Source: Aspidiotus rigidus
Lineage: Eukaryota > Arthropoda > Insecta > Hemiptera > Diaspididae
Length of the DNA: 64,000 bases
Direction of reading: 5' to 3'
NCBI GenBank assembly: GCA_035079385.1
Contig: JAVHKY010000013.1
Location: forward strand, 3,658,001-3,722,000
Below, in pieces: positions 46,971 to 59,167 of the stretch (the first letter of the stretch is position 1; every line of letters starts with the position of its first letter). A model generated the notes under the pieces. That model did no database searches, had not been told where the DNA came from, and saw only the letters and a list, made by a program, of their open reading frames with translations. The position numbers and the translations under genes were made by a program.

Positions 46971-49035
46971 ACAGAAGTCAATGAATACAGTCTCAAGCCT
47001 GCTCCATCATTTCCTGGTGTAAGATGGGTCTAATTCGACGGCCATTTCTATACAGGGAACTTTCACCGCAGCGACTTAGGGTCCCTTTTTGTGGAGCACA
47101 TTGATACAAATTTCTTGTAGGAGTCAATAAAAAAGTAGTATCATCATTCTGGCTTGGTATAGGCGTTGTCAGTCGTAAGGTTGCCAAACGATCTCTCATA
47201 CATACAAGAGCCTATCTTCAAAATTTTGTTCCAGTATCTCCACAAAGCTTCTTCGTGTCCGTGAGCTTGGAGGTCGTCTTTTCATCAAGACCCACAATTC
47301 ATGAACTAGTTGAGGGTCAAGCGAAGTTCCTTAATGTCCTTAACTTTGAAATGTCTTCAAATATTGATTGGAGAGCAGTGCAATGTAAAAAAGCTCACTG
47401 ACCTTGAGAAGTGTGTCCTCAATATTCTCATAAACTGTTTGGTATTCAGATGAGATATACTCATAGGTTCCCGGTGAAAATTGAGTAAATGTGAATAAAG
47501 AACGAAAAAAATTTCCCGTTACAACTTTCAATTGTTTCAAAATATTAGGTAGCTATTAAGGCTTGGGAGACGAATCATTTTTTCAAAAAATAGACTCTAT
47601 CAAAGAGACACACAATTGAAGAAACAAAAAGAATATTAGTACAATTTGTGATCCCATTATAGTTTAACAATCAATTTACTTATTCATGGTATACTGATGG
47701 ACAAGATAGCTTTGTTCGAATGATTCAAAGATTATTTTACATAAAATTGTCTGGTGAGGTTAGGTGGTACCACATTTGACTCCTGTATGGCTTTTAGAAA
47801 TAGTTTCCAAACTACTGTAATTTTTTAAATTACAGTAACAACTTCCTTTAAGAGTAGACTCAATATTTTTGAAGATCTATGCAATGGACCATGACGTCGC
47901 TAGGTTGACCCCAAATCGACTCATTTTTCCCGTGTTTCACGCCACCAGATATTGTTTAACCGCGGATTTCTCCATCTTTCTATGGTACTTGGTTTTGTAG
48001 AATTCTTGTATCTCGCTTTCCAGGGCATCTAGACCCTTGATTTTTTTCAAGTTTTGTGAATCAGACTCGGAGTGGAGAGGCCTACAAAGATTACAAAGCT
48101 TTCGAACCAGAAGTTCTTGTCGCAGGTACTTTAAAACATAAGGTAAAGAAAAAAAACAAGTCGTCTATTCAACCGGAATCTTCCTTGTGGATGGTCTTGT
48201 TGGACCAATAAGTTTTTCTTCGTTCGTCAAACTTGATCACATCTTTCTCTACACTTGATACTGATGAAGTCATTTGAGAGCGTATTTTTTTTTACTTTCA
48301 ATTACGATTAAGTATCTAAATACTGATACCGCGTGTAAAAAAATTTCGTTTCTCTAATAAATAGGCAGGAAAAGTGGATATTAAAGAACAAACAAATTTA
48401 CATGTGTCATTCCTCACAACAAATCTCGTAATTTGCTATGAGTTAAGCATGTAAATGACATGTTATTGTTGAGATAATAAAGTTTTTTGTTATTCCTTAA
48501 TAAGTATGAGAAGCTAGGATTGACTTCTGTACATCACTTATGGCGTACGCAACGTAAACGTGTCAATAAGATGTGAAGTAGGTACACATGTCGTACGTGA
48601 CACATAAAGCTCAAATCTATTGTCGATATTGTACCCCTCGCTTGTGTGGATTACCATATCTCAAGCAGAAAAAAAATAATGATTTTACGATTAAGCTCCG
48701 TATTGAATTTTAATATTTTAGACTTTATGAAACACACGTCCTCGATATCGAATGGTTATCATCGGAAGAAAATAGTTGAAAGTACAAAAAAAGTCTTACA
48801 GTGAATATGGGTAAACAGTTATAAGAAATCTCGAAGGTCTCTTTCGTGTGACGTAGGTAAGGGCTATTTATTCCAAGAGATAAGAAAATATTAAGACAAA
48901 CAAAATCGTGAAATCCGAAAATAAATATTGTATGTGGTGACGATCTTCTCAAGTACCCAAACGGTGTGCAAAATTCAATCACATACATACTTAGTTAATT
49001 CGGCTCAAAGATTATTCTCAGTGCAGTACTACGTA
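46971..49035. other. Mostly non-coding stretch
   Basis: A minus-strand frame with true ATG, 47,199-46,993, reads RLATLRLTTPIPSQNDDTTF and CGESSLYRNGRRIRPILHQE. It is hydrophilic and unrecognised, and I could not link it to other exons. The rest shows no gene or element. Confidence 0.35.
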
Positions 49036-50269
49036 GCCAGCAAATGTTGGACTTGTATAGTATCCTTCATCATACTCGGCCTAACTAACAATATACTAGG
49101 GCTTCATATTCTGTATTTGTAGCCTAACTAACTCATCGCCCCTCTGTGTATATATATACAGTGTCCCGTCACAGTTTTGCTATTATGACGTCATTCGTCA
49201 TCAAAGTGACCAAAAATGAGAAAAGGCATCTAGGTGGGCGAAACAATCGATTTTTCTTGGTTACACCACATGAACGACTGTGAAAAATCACGTGAAAATC
49301 GATTGTTGACCAGAAAATCAATTTCTAGCTTACTAAGGTCATCTTCCTCATCCTCAGGCTCAGTTACTTGACCCAACATACTTCTAATACATATGTAGCA
49401 AACTGGAGCCAGAGGGATAGAAAGCAGGGAGTGGTATGACGCCATAGCTTTAATACCAGTTGACCAAGCTAATAGTAATACTATATTCTCTGAATGGGTA
49501 CAAACGAGCGGAGTGAGTGCGCTCCTGAGCCACTCAGCCTAACATACAGTATGCGAGTGAGCTCTTTACAGGATTGCGATCTTTTGAACAAACAATGCTT
49601 AAAACGTGTTTAAAATATGTTTAAAACATACAAAAAAGTCACGATTGTATTTTTGTTTATTATTATTGTTTCATGTTTTTTTTTGTTTTTTTGTTTTTTT
49701 TTTTTTCAATAGGGTGCCGTGAGTAATTGGACAACACGTCTGTTTGCGGCACCCTCCCAAATAAGTAAAATAAAATTAATAAAATAAAATAAATTATTTC
49801 AAACAAAAATATGTTGAAAAAATTTTTTTTTTTCAAACTTGTTTTTTTTATTCAATGAAAAACATTCAAAACCTTGTTTTCTCTTCCTTATTTTTTATTA
49901 TTATGCATCAATGCTTAAAACATGTGCCTCAAACCATAATTGAATGATTCAAAATGGTTTTCAACAAAGTTTGAATAATTTCAAACACATTTTATGCAGA
50001 GGATCAAAAACCAACATTTAAAAGTGGTTTCAAGCATAAAATCTGTTATAAACTAAAAAAAAACTGTTTTTTTTTTTTTGCCACCTTAAAGCTAAGAAAT
50101 CCTGATGGAGGGGGACGTTACTATGACCGAGATAGGCATATCAAAAGTCGATATCATCAGTAGAATCGATATATTAGGCTATATATAATCGAGTAGGCTA
50201 ACGATACTGCAGAAGGGAGGGGCAAACAAGCTCAGAGCGGGTGTCCCGGTCACCTAGTTAGCCCCTGAG

Positions 50270-51423
50270 GTGAAGCAAGCATACAATGCTATTCTATACA
50301 TATCTCCAGAGGAGACCGTCTGTCCCAAGTTTTTGTTGATGTTACTGGTGCTCGTTGTTGTATCGATTTTGCTGTTGTTTTGCTTCTGTTACGTTTTACA
50401 CAATTGTTATTGCAGTTTACGTTTATTACCGTTTTTATTCTTCATGTTACTTGTTATTGTATCATCGTGCATTATGGTTGTTATTATTTATATTATTGTT
50501 GAAATTGAAAATTTATTTGTTTCGTGTGCCTTTGAACAAACTTGGAAATTCCTGTTGTGCCCCTGTCTCCCCTACATTCAAGATTTGCATTTTTCTGCCA
50601 TTTGTGCCGCAAGCGGCCTCGGGAATTAATATAATTAGGTACTATCAAAAATCTGTGTAATCTGAAAAAAATAAAGACATTTTTGAACTGAATTGAATAA
50701 TTATCATTATTGTTATAATTATTAAGTATTAACATCATTATTAGATTAGTATTATTATTGTACATATTTTATCAGGGGTGGGGGGGGGGGAGGAGGCCGA
50801 CTGAAAACTAAGGAAAAAAATTTGTATTCGATCTCGAAACTTCAATTGGGAATTGAAAGTCAACATTTTCCTGAGCTCCCCTCCTGATAAATATATAAAA
50901 TAATGGAGGGAAAGAGGCGGTAAGAAATCTCTGATGCGCGTGAGTAAGCCTCGCGTACTTCCTCCGCCACTTTCCCTTCTCTAAATACATCAGAGATCTT
51001 ATCGCCTTGAACAATCTTTCAAGTTCATTCCAAGGGATTCTCCTACAATATTTTTCAATTTTTTCCCGGAACTAAAATAATTTGTAGCATTTTTATACTG
51101 CAGAATACACTCGAGAAGCTGCTGAACTTGTAATACAAATTTTTTCTCAAGTGTTACTTTAAATTTATCGTTGTATAGTTTACCTACCCATAGTTTAAAA
51201 ATTAATATTTAATTTGTCTTCCTTTTTCAATTGAGTATTTTATTCAAGCTCATTCATAATCGTACAAACTTTACAAAATGTAGGTAGCTAAAAGAAAGAA
51301 TAAAGTGAATTAGAAACCTAACAACGAGTGAAAGAATTACCGACTATCTCACGTTCTTACAATTTTTTCACTCGTCGTTATTTTTCCTTACGAACTCCTT
51401 ATTTGATCTTCGCAGAACCTGTG
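50270..51423. other. Conserved upstream block of SLC17 copy 1
   Basis: Shared with 59,330-61,276. Frames at 50,270-50,660 are hydrophobic, AT-driven and not conserved as protein between copies, so I do not call a gene. AACTTCAATTGGGAATTGAA and GGAGGGAAAGAGGCGG are well-conserved pieces. Regulatory sequence for the transporter may lie here. Confidence 0.4.
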
Positions 51424-54070
51424 ATGACTGTGCGATTTATTCAAGTATTCATGTCATGTTCAGCTTTGACCATAGCCTTTATATTTCGAATCAATATGTC
51501 CGTTGCCATTGTTGCGATGACCAACCCAAAACAGAAAAATACAGCTCAATTTGAAGTACGGAGCCTGCGTGAAATGTAAGCCACCTTTGAGAAATTCGAC
51601 CTAAATCAAGTCAACTTCTTTTTAAAATTTTTGGAAACGTACCAGTGGACCGAAGCGGAGAAAAGTGCAATATTGAGTTCATTTTTCGGAGGTTACGGCT
51701 TACTGCAAATCATAGCTGGAAATACGGCTGAAAAATACGGCTCCAAGATGATTTTAACATTGGGGATGACTTTCTCAAGTTTAGCAACCGTCGTCGTTCC
51801 TTATTGCGCCCAAAGGAGCGGTTATCAGGTGATGTGTGCATTGCGCATTGTCCAAGGAGCAATGCAGGTGAGATGATGAACTGCTCTTTAGTTTTAAGAA
51901 TTATGTAAGATAAGATTTATTTAAATCAGTCGAACCATTCTTTTCAAACAGGGTTTGTTCTTCCCCACAATCATGGTTCTGCTTAGTAATTGGATTCCCC
52001 CGTCAGAACGAGGACGAGCGCTTACAGTCGCATACAGCGGTTAATATTCTTCTGTTTCCAAGACTGAAATTACAAGCTAATAGGTTCTAACATCATTATT
52101 CTCGGATCAACAGGAAGCACAATAGGAACGTTATTCGCATTTCCCTTATCCGGATACTTGGCATCGTCTAGTTTTGGCTGGCCTTCCATATTCTACGTTT
52201 GTGGTGGCTTTGGATTTCTATGGATACTCCTGTGGATGTGTGTTGGAGCTAGTTCACCCGATCAACATTTATTTATTTCAAAAACGGAGAAAAATTACAT
52301 TCAAACGTCGTTAATCAATATTAACCAAAGTGAAAAAGTAGGTTTTTCTCAAGAGTTTCGATTTAAGTTCGATTGCACGAGTTTTTCATGACGTATTTTT
52401 ATTTTTCCAGAAAATGAAAACACCCTGGAGGAGTATTGCGACATCCCTGCCCTTATGGGCCATACTCATATCGCATCTAGGACAAAACTGGGCAAATTGG
52501 ACCTTGCTGACTGAAATGCCAAATTTCATTGATGCGGTACTGGGTATGAATATACAAGCAGTGAGTGTACCCGGGAAAATGGATAGAGCTGGATCAATAT
52601 ATAATTAAGATTTCTATGGTGACAATCGATTTAATCTTGCAGAATGGTTTACTGTCTGCGTTACCATACGTGTGCGGCTGGACCACTGCTATCTTATTCT
52701 CTTGGATTTCACAAAAAATTGATGAACGAGGTTTTGTTTCAAAAACTGTACAAAGAAAAATTTGGAACTCCTTAGGTAAATTTGGAAGTATAATATCAAA
52801 CATCAGCGTGTAGATGAAGAAAAAGCTTTGTCCGTAGGGGGAAGGTATCTACGCGTCTGATTCCACCCGTTTTTCTAATTATCAAGAAAATCATCTTGCG
52901 ATCGTATACCGCAGAAATTGCAACTAACGATACCGCTTTTAGCGATTTACTGCAAGTCCCGACTACCATGGGAAAAGCCCAATTCCTATCGCTTCTTAGA
53001 ATATAATTGGATTTAACGATTATTATTTTGATCCCCTTGGACATTGTTGTACTCAATTTCTACTTGTAAAAAAATTTCTTCAACTCTTCCCTCATATTGA
53101 CTTCAGAAAAGTCGACTAGTACCACAATCTTGCTAGTCTTTCAAATGATATTTAGAAAATTTTGGGTCTCCCCGATTCAGTTGACATTTTTGAAGTGGAG
53201 AGAGGTTGCACTTTCTTTACCTTCAAGGGCGACTAAAAGCGTCACTGATGAATTTAAAGTTACTTTTCAAAATTATAACACCAGTTGAACTTTTGAATAA
53301 GAAATGGTGGACCTAGTTTCCTAATTATACGTTGGATAGAACTCTTCCAGTCTAACATTGAATTTTCTTATGTACGTAGCTTTATGGGGTGGCGCATTTG
53401 TGTTATTAATCCTGGGAATATCAGATATGAAAAATACAACAACCGTCATAATAATGTTGATGGTGACCGTGGCGCTCAATTCTGGGATCTACAGCGGATT
53501 CCTTACAAACCATATCGATCTATCACCAAATTTTTGTGGAACATTGATGGGTATTACAAACTCACTTGCCAGTGTCACAGCCGTTCTAGGACCTTTGGCT
53601 GTTGGTTGGCTGGTAGAAGATCCGGTTAGTCCCGTTGATGTACTTTTTCAAATGGGATTGAATATCAGAAATGAATAGAAAGAAATACAAACAGGCCCCT
53701 CCCTTTCGCGTTTTAAACTTGTTCTGTAGGTAGAACTTTGGGCTGCTTTTGTTTTCGTTTCTTATACCCTGATATATAAGTGATTTTTTATTTCACAAAA
53801 ATATCATTTAATCTATATTTTACTTCATCATAGAGCTCAGAAACGGAATGGAAACACGTTTTCATTTTAGCTAGTGGCATCATGTTTGGTACAAATTTAT
53901 TTTACGTGTTATTTGGTCACTCTGAAGTTCAGAGTTGGAATGATTTGCAGGAAACTGAGAACGAGGGTATGCGACTTGTAGTTGGCCCTACAAATTTTAA
54001 TAACCTAATTACTGCGGGTTCAGCAATGCACACACAATTATCATTATTTTATTTTTGTTTCTTTTTATAG
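51424..54070 (+). CDS. SLC17-type anion transporter, copy 1 (eight exons)
   Basis: A major facilitator protein of the SLC17 family (sialin, vesicular glutamate and 'inorganic phosphate' transporters), which move organic anions or phosphate across plasma or vesicle membranes. Exons: 51,424-51,555, 51,646-51,867, 51,952-52,039, 52,114-52,337, 52,411-52,560, 52,643-52,775, 53,380-53,624, 53,834-54,070. All phases join to 476 residues, a normal family length. Signatures in order: RINMSVAIVAM (TM1); EWTEAEKSAILSSFFGGYGL; RSGYQVMCALRIVQGAMQGL; FPTIMVLLSNWIPPSERGRA; PLSGYLA; PWRSIATSLPLWAILISHLG; NGLLSALPYV; NHIDLSPNFCGTLMGITNSL; LFGHSEVQSWND near the end. The ATG at 51,424 is chosen because upstream frame has no ATG. 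The exon 1 donor (GTACGG) is inferred from phase and family alignment; a stronger GTAAGC lies downstream but would put the frame out. Exon 3 ends in a weak donor, GTTAAT. Substrate cannot be told. Confidence 0.88.
52857..53006 (+). other. Open intronic segment conserved between duplicates
   Basis: Inside intron 6, LIPPVFLIIKKIIL followed by AFSDLLQVPTTMGKAQFLSL ends at a stop. Copy 2 has an in-frame counterpart at 63,109-63,261 (AFNNLQQVQTAMEKAKFLPL). The frame stays open in both despite many base changes. It could be an alternative exon or an old inserted fragment. Confidence 0.35.
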
Positions 54071-54075
54071 ATTTA

Positions 54076-55286
54076 GATCCACAAAATATGATTCTCAAGA
54101 GAATACATCATCGTCATTCGGTGATTTCGGGGCTGTGATTTGTCATTATTGTTATTATCATTTCCTTGTTATTTTAAACTTAATATAACAATTAAAATCA
54201 TCGTTGAACTATTATACCTTGTTGCTTGTGTCCTTTATCTCTAAAGAGCTAGCCAATAACTTGGAGTGTGTGAAAATTGTTACATTTGAGTGGTCTTCAA
54301 TAACCACAACAGCCCTAAATAGGCTTGTGACATATTGAGCCTACCGTGGACCAACTTATATAACAGTAAAAGTCGAAATTTTCTCTAAGTTCTATGTCAA
54401 GGTCACTGATGATGTCATCAGGTGAAAAAAAATGTGACGGTTATTGATATTGACAATGTCTGGTGAGAAAGTATGTTGCAATTGGTTCCTGACGTTTTGG
54501 AAATTCAAATTATAATGACAATCTATTCCCAGTTACGGTACAATGTAAAAAGATTTAATATAGACTGATAGCGCCAAAAGCCCCTCTAATGGCATCACAA
54601 ACTGCACCCTGTATGACGTCATTAGATAAACCTTTCCTCCCTTTTTTTTCTATCAATAATATCTCATACCATGTCAAATAAATAATATCAGCAAGGTTGA
54701 ACCACTTCACAAGGCGGCACCAGCGTAGACTCATAGTGAATTGAAGTATATGATAAGACGATCGAGCAAGACAACAATAAATTGACAGAAAGAGACTTCT
54801 CACATACTGTCAAAATTGGATAATGCCGAAGTGATTTTGTATACTGTTGTTAATTTCAATGTTGCTTGCCCACATTGTATTATAGAAGTCTAAGTCGACA
54901 AAAAAGAAAAAGAAAAAAAAATTCAAAATGAACGTACATTTTCTGATCGTTCACGTTCATGAAAAAGAATGAACAAACTTGACCATCCCTGATTGGAACG
55001 CCATCGCTCTTCATTGTTTGGATTCGGCTGTATTTGCCTGTATGGGCTCTGCTAGGAGCGCCACTTCTCACATTACACTCGAAGGTGATGGTATGTAATA
55101 GTCCCATGTAAATAACACAGGAATACTTCTAAAAGTTACTCTTTACTCAATTGATCAATAAATTTTGAAAAATGAGATGTACAAAAGTTGGAGCTGAGTC
55201 TATTCTAACAATTTCAAAACTCCTTTAGGTGTCTTTCCATTTGAATTTTACAAGAAAAAAGAGCGAAAAGAAAATACATTGTATTA
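54076..55286. other. Non-coding stretch between duplicates
   Basis: No gene recognised. Frames at 54,555-54,803 and 54,880-55,107 lack domains. Confidence 0.4.
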
Positions 55287-55860
55287 TGGGGTTTAAGCTT
55301 ACACTAGAGAGCGCTACTGAAAGGGTGAATCAGAGAATTTATGTACATTCATACATTGATTTTCAATCAACTGTTATTCGCGTCCGGCCCCAAAAGAGTC
55401 GCCCTCTACATTTACTATAGCGGCTATTTGTGGAAACTGGACGAAAAGGTGATGTTTCAGATAATTGGTGAAATTTTTATTCTTATGAGTTTCATACTAT
55501 TCTACTAGTCAAGAGAGTCAAGAAAGGTGGTACTTTTTTTTCAGTATTAACAAAGATATAGCTAGTTGAAATAACATACGCTCTTATGTAAATTTTCATG
55601 TGATCACCTTTTCGTCCACGACACTGGCGCGTCTACAATAGTGGCCTAATGCGAATTTTGTCAATATATTATTTATTACTACAATTTTTTTTGTGCTTGA
55701 TGTTGATGATACAGACTACAAAATTTATGCTGGTATTTACTTTAAAAAACAATATCCTATTGATTATGGTGCGTGAAATTTCTTCATTTAAAAAGCATTG
55801 AACGAAAAGGTGAATATCGTCTGGGCTACCAACTCCCCAACTCTAAGTTTAAATCCCAAT
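55287..55860 (+). mobile_element. MITE (TTTAAAC/CCCAAT family), copy B, with nested insertion
   Basis: Matches copy A at 36,432-36,716 but is split by about 280 bp at 55,379-55,657. The inserted part has inner inverted words GGACGAAAAGGTGAT (55,449) and ATCACCTTTTCGTCC (55,604), so it is probably a second small fold-back element. Confidence 0.75.
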
Positions 55861-56440
55861 AGTCATTATCACTCATCATTACCTTTGAGTGCAAACTTTG
55901 GAGAAATTCCGCAGCGCATACTCCGCCATTATTGGCGAATGGTCTGAAGTGAAACGACTTGTTGCAGTGTCAAATCTCTATTATTGAAGAAGAGTGACTA
56001 CGAGAACTAATTTTGTATGCTTATAAATTATAAGACTGAAACTGCTCCTAAAAAAAAAGTCATGAGGAACCGTCACGGTTTTTCCGTCTCGCTTAAAGAC
56101 GTCATCAGGGACAACCTACTTCAAGGACTAGGAAAAATTTGGACTGGTATAGTAGCCTTCATTATAGTAGACCGAACTAATAATATACTAGACCTTCATA
56201 TTCTGTATTTGTATTTTAAGCTAACTAACTCATTCTGCCCCCTCTATGTATTCAGTGTTCCATCACAGTTTTGCTGACGTCATCAATGTGACCGAAAATG
56301 AGAAAAGGCACCTAGGTGAGCAAAACAGTCGATTTTTCTTGGTTACATCACACAAACGAGTGTAAAAAATTACGTAAAAACTCGCAGCCCACACAGTTAG
56401 CTGCTCGGAATTGCCTTCATTAACTCTGTTAATTGAGGCA

Positions 56441-57067
56441 AACAGGGAACCTGTTTTATGGGAGTAATCATGTGAGTGTCATTTTTTGCTTTTTGTCGTC
56501 TCAAGTAGAGTGAACTTTGTTCCTCACCACCTTGAGATCTCTTCTCATTAGGTCAAGTTCTAGGCGCGTTTGGAGATCTGATGACGTCACGATTTGATGA
56601 CGTCATAATCTGATGACGTCACACGATCTAATGACGTTACGATCTGGTGACGTCACGATGGAGATCTGTGACGTCACGATCATCGTGCCATCACTATCTG
56701 ATGATGTCACAGAGCTAGTAATACCACTAATACAGACCTCCTAGACCTATAGTATAAAGGAAGCCTAAGACCTAGTAAAGAGCTAGGAAAAACTGCTAGT
56801 ATAAGCTATTGATAAAGATCTTGTAAGCTTATGGTATGAAGGATGCCTAGACCTAGTATAAAGGAGGCTTGGACCTAGTATACGCCTAGTATAATACGTA
56901 GTATAAACCTAGTATAATATACTGCATGAAGCAGAGAGGATAAGTCCCCCTCCTATCACTTCATCAAAATTTTTCTAAGTCCCTTTTTCTTGCCGGACGG
57001 CGCCCGGCGCTCGTCATTTTCCTTCAGTTTACCCCCCCCCCCCCCCCGATAAAACAGGTTCCCTGTT
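56441..57067. mobile_element. TIR element with CRE-motif repeats and satellite-like sequence
   Basis: The left AACAGGGAACCTGTTTTATG and the right ATAAAACAGGTTCCCTGTT are exact inverted partners. Relative to copy 1 the inserted DNA starts about 65 bp further left, near 56,375. The interior has three parts: a cluster of TGACGTCA repeats (56,577-56,710); CCTAGTATAA repeats (56,720-56,930); and ATAAGTCCCCCTCCTATCAC followed by AAAATTTTTCTAAGTCCC, the reverse complement of the satellite core. A run of C (57,031-57,047) precedes the right end. No coding sequence. Confidence 0.8.
56577..56710 (+). repeat. Degenerate tandem repeat centred on TGACGTCA
   Basis: Perfect TGACGTCA palindromes start at 56,582, 56,598, 56,614, 56,648 and 56,669, with variants TGACGTTA at 56,632 and TGATGTCA at 56,702. 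The unit is about 16-18 bp, roughly GATCTGATGACGTCAC. TGACGTCA is the CRE site bound by CREB/ATF bZIP factors. Confidence 0.9.
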
Positions 57068-57847
57068 AAAAATCGATCATTAACCAGAAAATCAACTTCT
57101 AGCTCACTAAGGTCACCTTCCTTGTCCTCAGACTCAGCTACTTGACCCAACATACTTCTAATATGCAGAAAACTGGGGCACGAGGGATAGAAGGCGACGC
57201 GTAGTTCGACGCCATAGGTTTAACATACAGTTTACCTAACCAAACTAATACTGGGCAAGAATGGGTATATAAACAAGCGGAATGAGTGCCCTGTCATTCA
57301 GTCTAACATGCAGTAGTCAGTAGGCGAGTGAGCTCTTCACAGAGATGCGATGTTTTAAACAAAAACAAAAGATGTTTAAAACGTGTTCAAAACATGTTTA
57401 AAACACACAAAAAAATCATGATTGTATTTTATTATTTTCAGCAGAAACCAATATGTTTGAAACATGTTTTTTTTTTTCAAACTCGTTTTTTTTTAATTCA
57501 ATGAAAAATATTCAAAACATTGTTTTCTCTTTCCTATTTTCATCATTATGCATCACTAAAAATGAAAATTTGACAATTTTTCAGGGTTGCCAACTTATAA
57601 AAAAATTAAATTGGAATGTTGTTCAAAACAATATTCAAAAGTACCTGTTTAAAACATTTGAAAGGTGTTTAAAACGGTAAATAAAACTTTAACAATGTGT
57701 CTCAAACCATAATTAAATGATTAAAAACGGTCTAAAACAATGTTTAAATTATTTGAAACACGTTTTAAACAAGGGATTATAAACCAACATTTAAAATCTG
57801 TTTTAAACTAAAAAAAAAAAAACATTTTCTTTGTTTTTTAAAAAAAA
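57068..57847 (+). repeat. GTTTAAAAC-rich degenerate repeat region
   Basis: Counterpart of 49,290-50,070. Words such as GTTTAAAACGTGTTCAAAAC and TTTAAAACACAC recur irregularly. No coding sequence is supported. Confidence 0.6.
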
Positions 57848-58804
57848 GGATGACGTTATTCGAAGGTACAGTACCGACGGATAAAACGTTATTCGAAGGT
57901 ACTGGACAAAACAATTTGGCTGATTTTGCAATTGGCCTCGTACAAATCGGATACTACTTCTTTCTCCTTATCGTTCAGCTCCCCACTACGAAAAGTTGCT
58001 TCGCTCACCTCATGGTTGTGCAGCAAATTTACGGATGTCACTCGCACTACGCATGACTTGGGCTTGTAGCAAGTAATTTTAGCCGGACATCCAAGGGGTA
58101 CGTTTACCTGTACTTTCTGAAGATCGTTTTACTCCGTGTCGACGTAGAACAGTGACCTGGCGTTGATTGTTTGTGGTGATAGTCAGCGGTTCATAATTAG
58201 CATTACAAAAAACATGAAATTCTTCCAGGAATTGTTCGTAAGAGTCAAATTCTTTTCCTACTTCGACGAACGTATTTTTCTTCTCCATGATAACTTCACA
58301 AACAATACAATTCAACTGCTCAAACAGAACAGGGAAACTTTTTCGATCTTGTAAATGATAAGATATTACACACAGTGAATCAGCGACGACTTGACGAGAA
58401 ATGAAGCTTTCTTCTCCCGTTCATACCCTTCTCATGTGCAGATCTTAGAAGAAATTTTAACCAGTCAGTACATAGGTACACCATTGTATACTGTGAATCA
58501 ACGAGGGTAAGAGCGATGACTTATCGAGAAATTGAGCATACACATTTTTCCCCTCACACCCTACTATTCTGCACACCTCAGAAGAAAGTTCAACCAGTTA
58601 GTACATACACAATCTTTGTCTTATCTGCCGCGACTGTATCCCGGTATTGACACGCGACTGTATGCCAGCATTGACACGGACAACATTAGCTACTATAATA
58701 TTGCCTTGCTGTATACCTCCGACTAACGTACGTTCTATTCGTCCGTACTGTACCTTCGAATAACGTTTTATTCGTCGGTACTGTACCTTCAAATAATCAC
58801 TTCG
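57848..58804. mobile_element. MULE-type element with 9-bp target duplication
   Basis: The ends share ATTCGAAGGTACAGTACCGA then CGGATAAAACGTTATTCGAA on the left and its inverted, slightly changed form on the right. Each inverted repeat is itself a doubled unit (GGTACAGTACCGACG, twice or nearly). Flanks TAAAAAAAA on each side give a 9-bp duplication, but A-runs weaken this. Copy 1 lacks it (near 50,070). It carries an N-terminal transposase-like frame. Confidence 0.7.
58079..58288 (-). pseudogene. N-terminal fragment of a MULE/ZSWIM3-like transposase
   Basis: From the ATG at 58,288: MEKKNTFVEVGKEFDSYEQF then LEEFHVFCNANYEPLTI. A start of G-K-x-F-x-S-Y/F-E-x-F followed by a short helix and the first strand of the FAR1-type DNA-binding region is common in MULE transposases and their domesticated relatives. 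The catalytic core is missing. The location in a TIR element with 9-bp flanks agrees. Confidence 0.5.
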
Positions 58805-58870
58805 TAAAAAAAAAACGTTTTTTGTTTGCAACCCTGAAGCTAAGAAATCCTGATGAAGGAGGACGTTACT

Positions 58871-59167
58871 ATTGGGATTTAAACTTGGAGTTGGAGAGTT
58901 GGTAGCCCTGACGATATTCACCCTTTTGTTCAATGCTTTTTAAATGAAGAAATTTCACGCAGCATAATTAATAGGATATTGTTTTTTAAAGCAAATACAA
59001 GTATAAATTTTGTAGTCTGTATCATCAACATTAAATATAAAAAAAATTGTAGCAATAGATGATATATTGTAAAAATAACAGTTGATTGAAAATCAATGAA
59101 TGAACCTACATAAATTCTCTGATTCACCCTTTCAGTAGCGCTCTCTAGTGTAGGTTTAAACGCCAAT
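58871..59167 (-). mobile_element. MITE (TTTAAAC/CCCAAT family), copy C, inverted
   Basis: Begins ATTGGGATTTAAACTTGGAG and ends GTTTAAACGCCAAT, the short inverted ends of the family. Copy 1 has the uninterrupted site GGACGTTACTATGACC near 50,113, so this is an insertion specific to copy 2. Confidence 0.85.

Larger units (their letters stand above)
49036..54075 (+). repeat. Segmental duplication, copy 1
   Basis: Homologous to 56,130-64,000 in the same orientation. It starts at GGACTTGTATAGTATCC (compare GGACTGGTATAGTAGCC in copy 2). It includes GTTTAAAAC-rich degenerate repeats (49,590-50,070), a conserved non-coding block and the first SLC17 gene. This copy lacks the insertions that interrupt copy 2, so it gives the ancestral arrangement. 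Confidence 0.9.

Noticed and set aside
50270..50660. Two overlapping hydrophobic frames (119 and 101 codons) upstream of SLC17 copy 1
   Set aside because: The counterpart in copy 2 (59,387-59,713) does not keep the same protein, and the composition (long L/V/Y/C runs from TTATTGTTATT repeats) is what AT-rich DNA gives by chance.
52594..52803. Minus-strand frames overlapping SLC17 exons (52,594-52,803; 62,241-62,702; 63,458-63,709)
   Set aside because: They are shadows of the plus-strand exons, which carry family signatures and proper splice borders.
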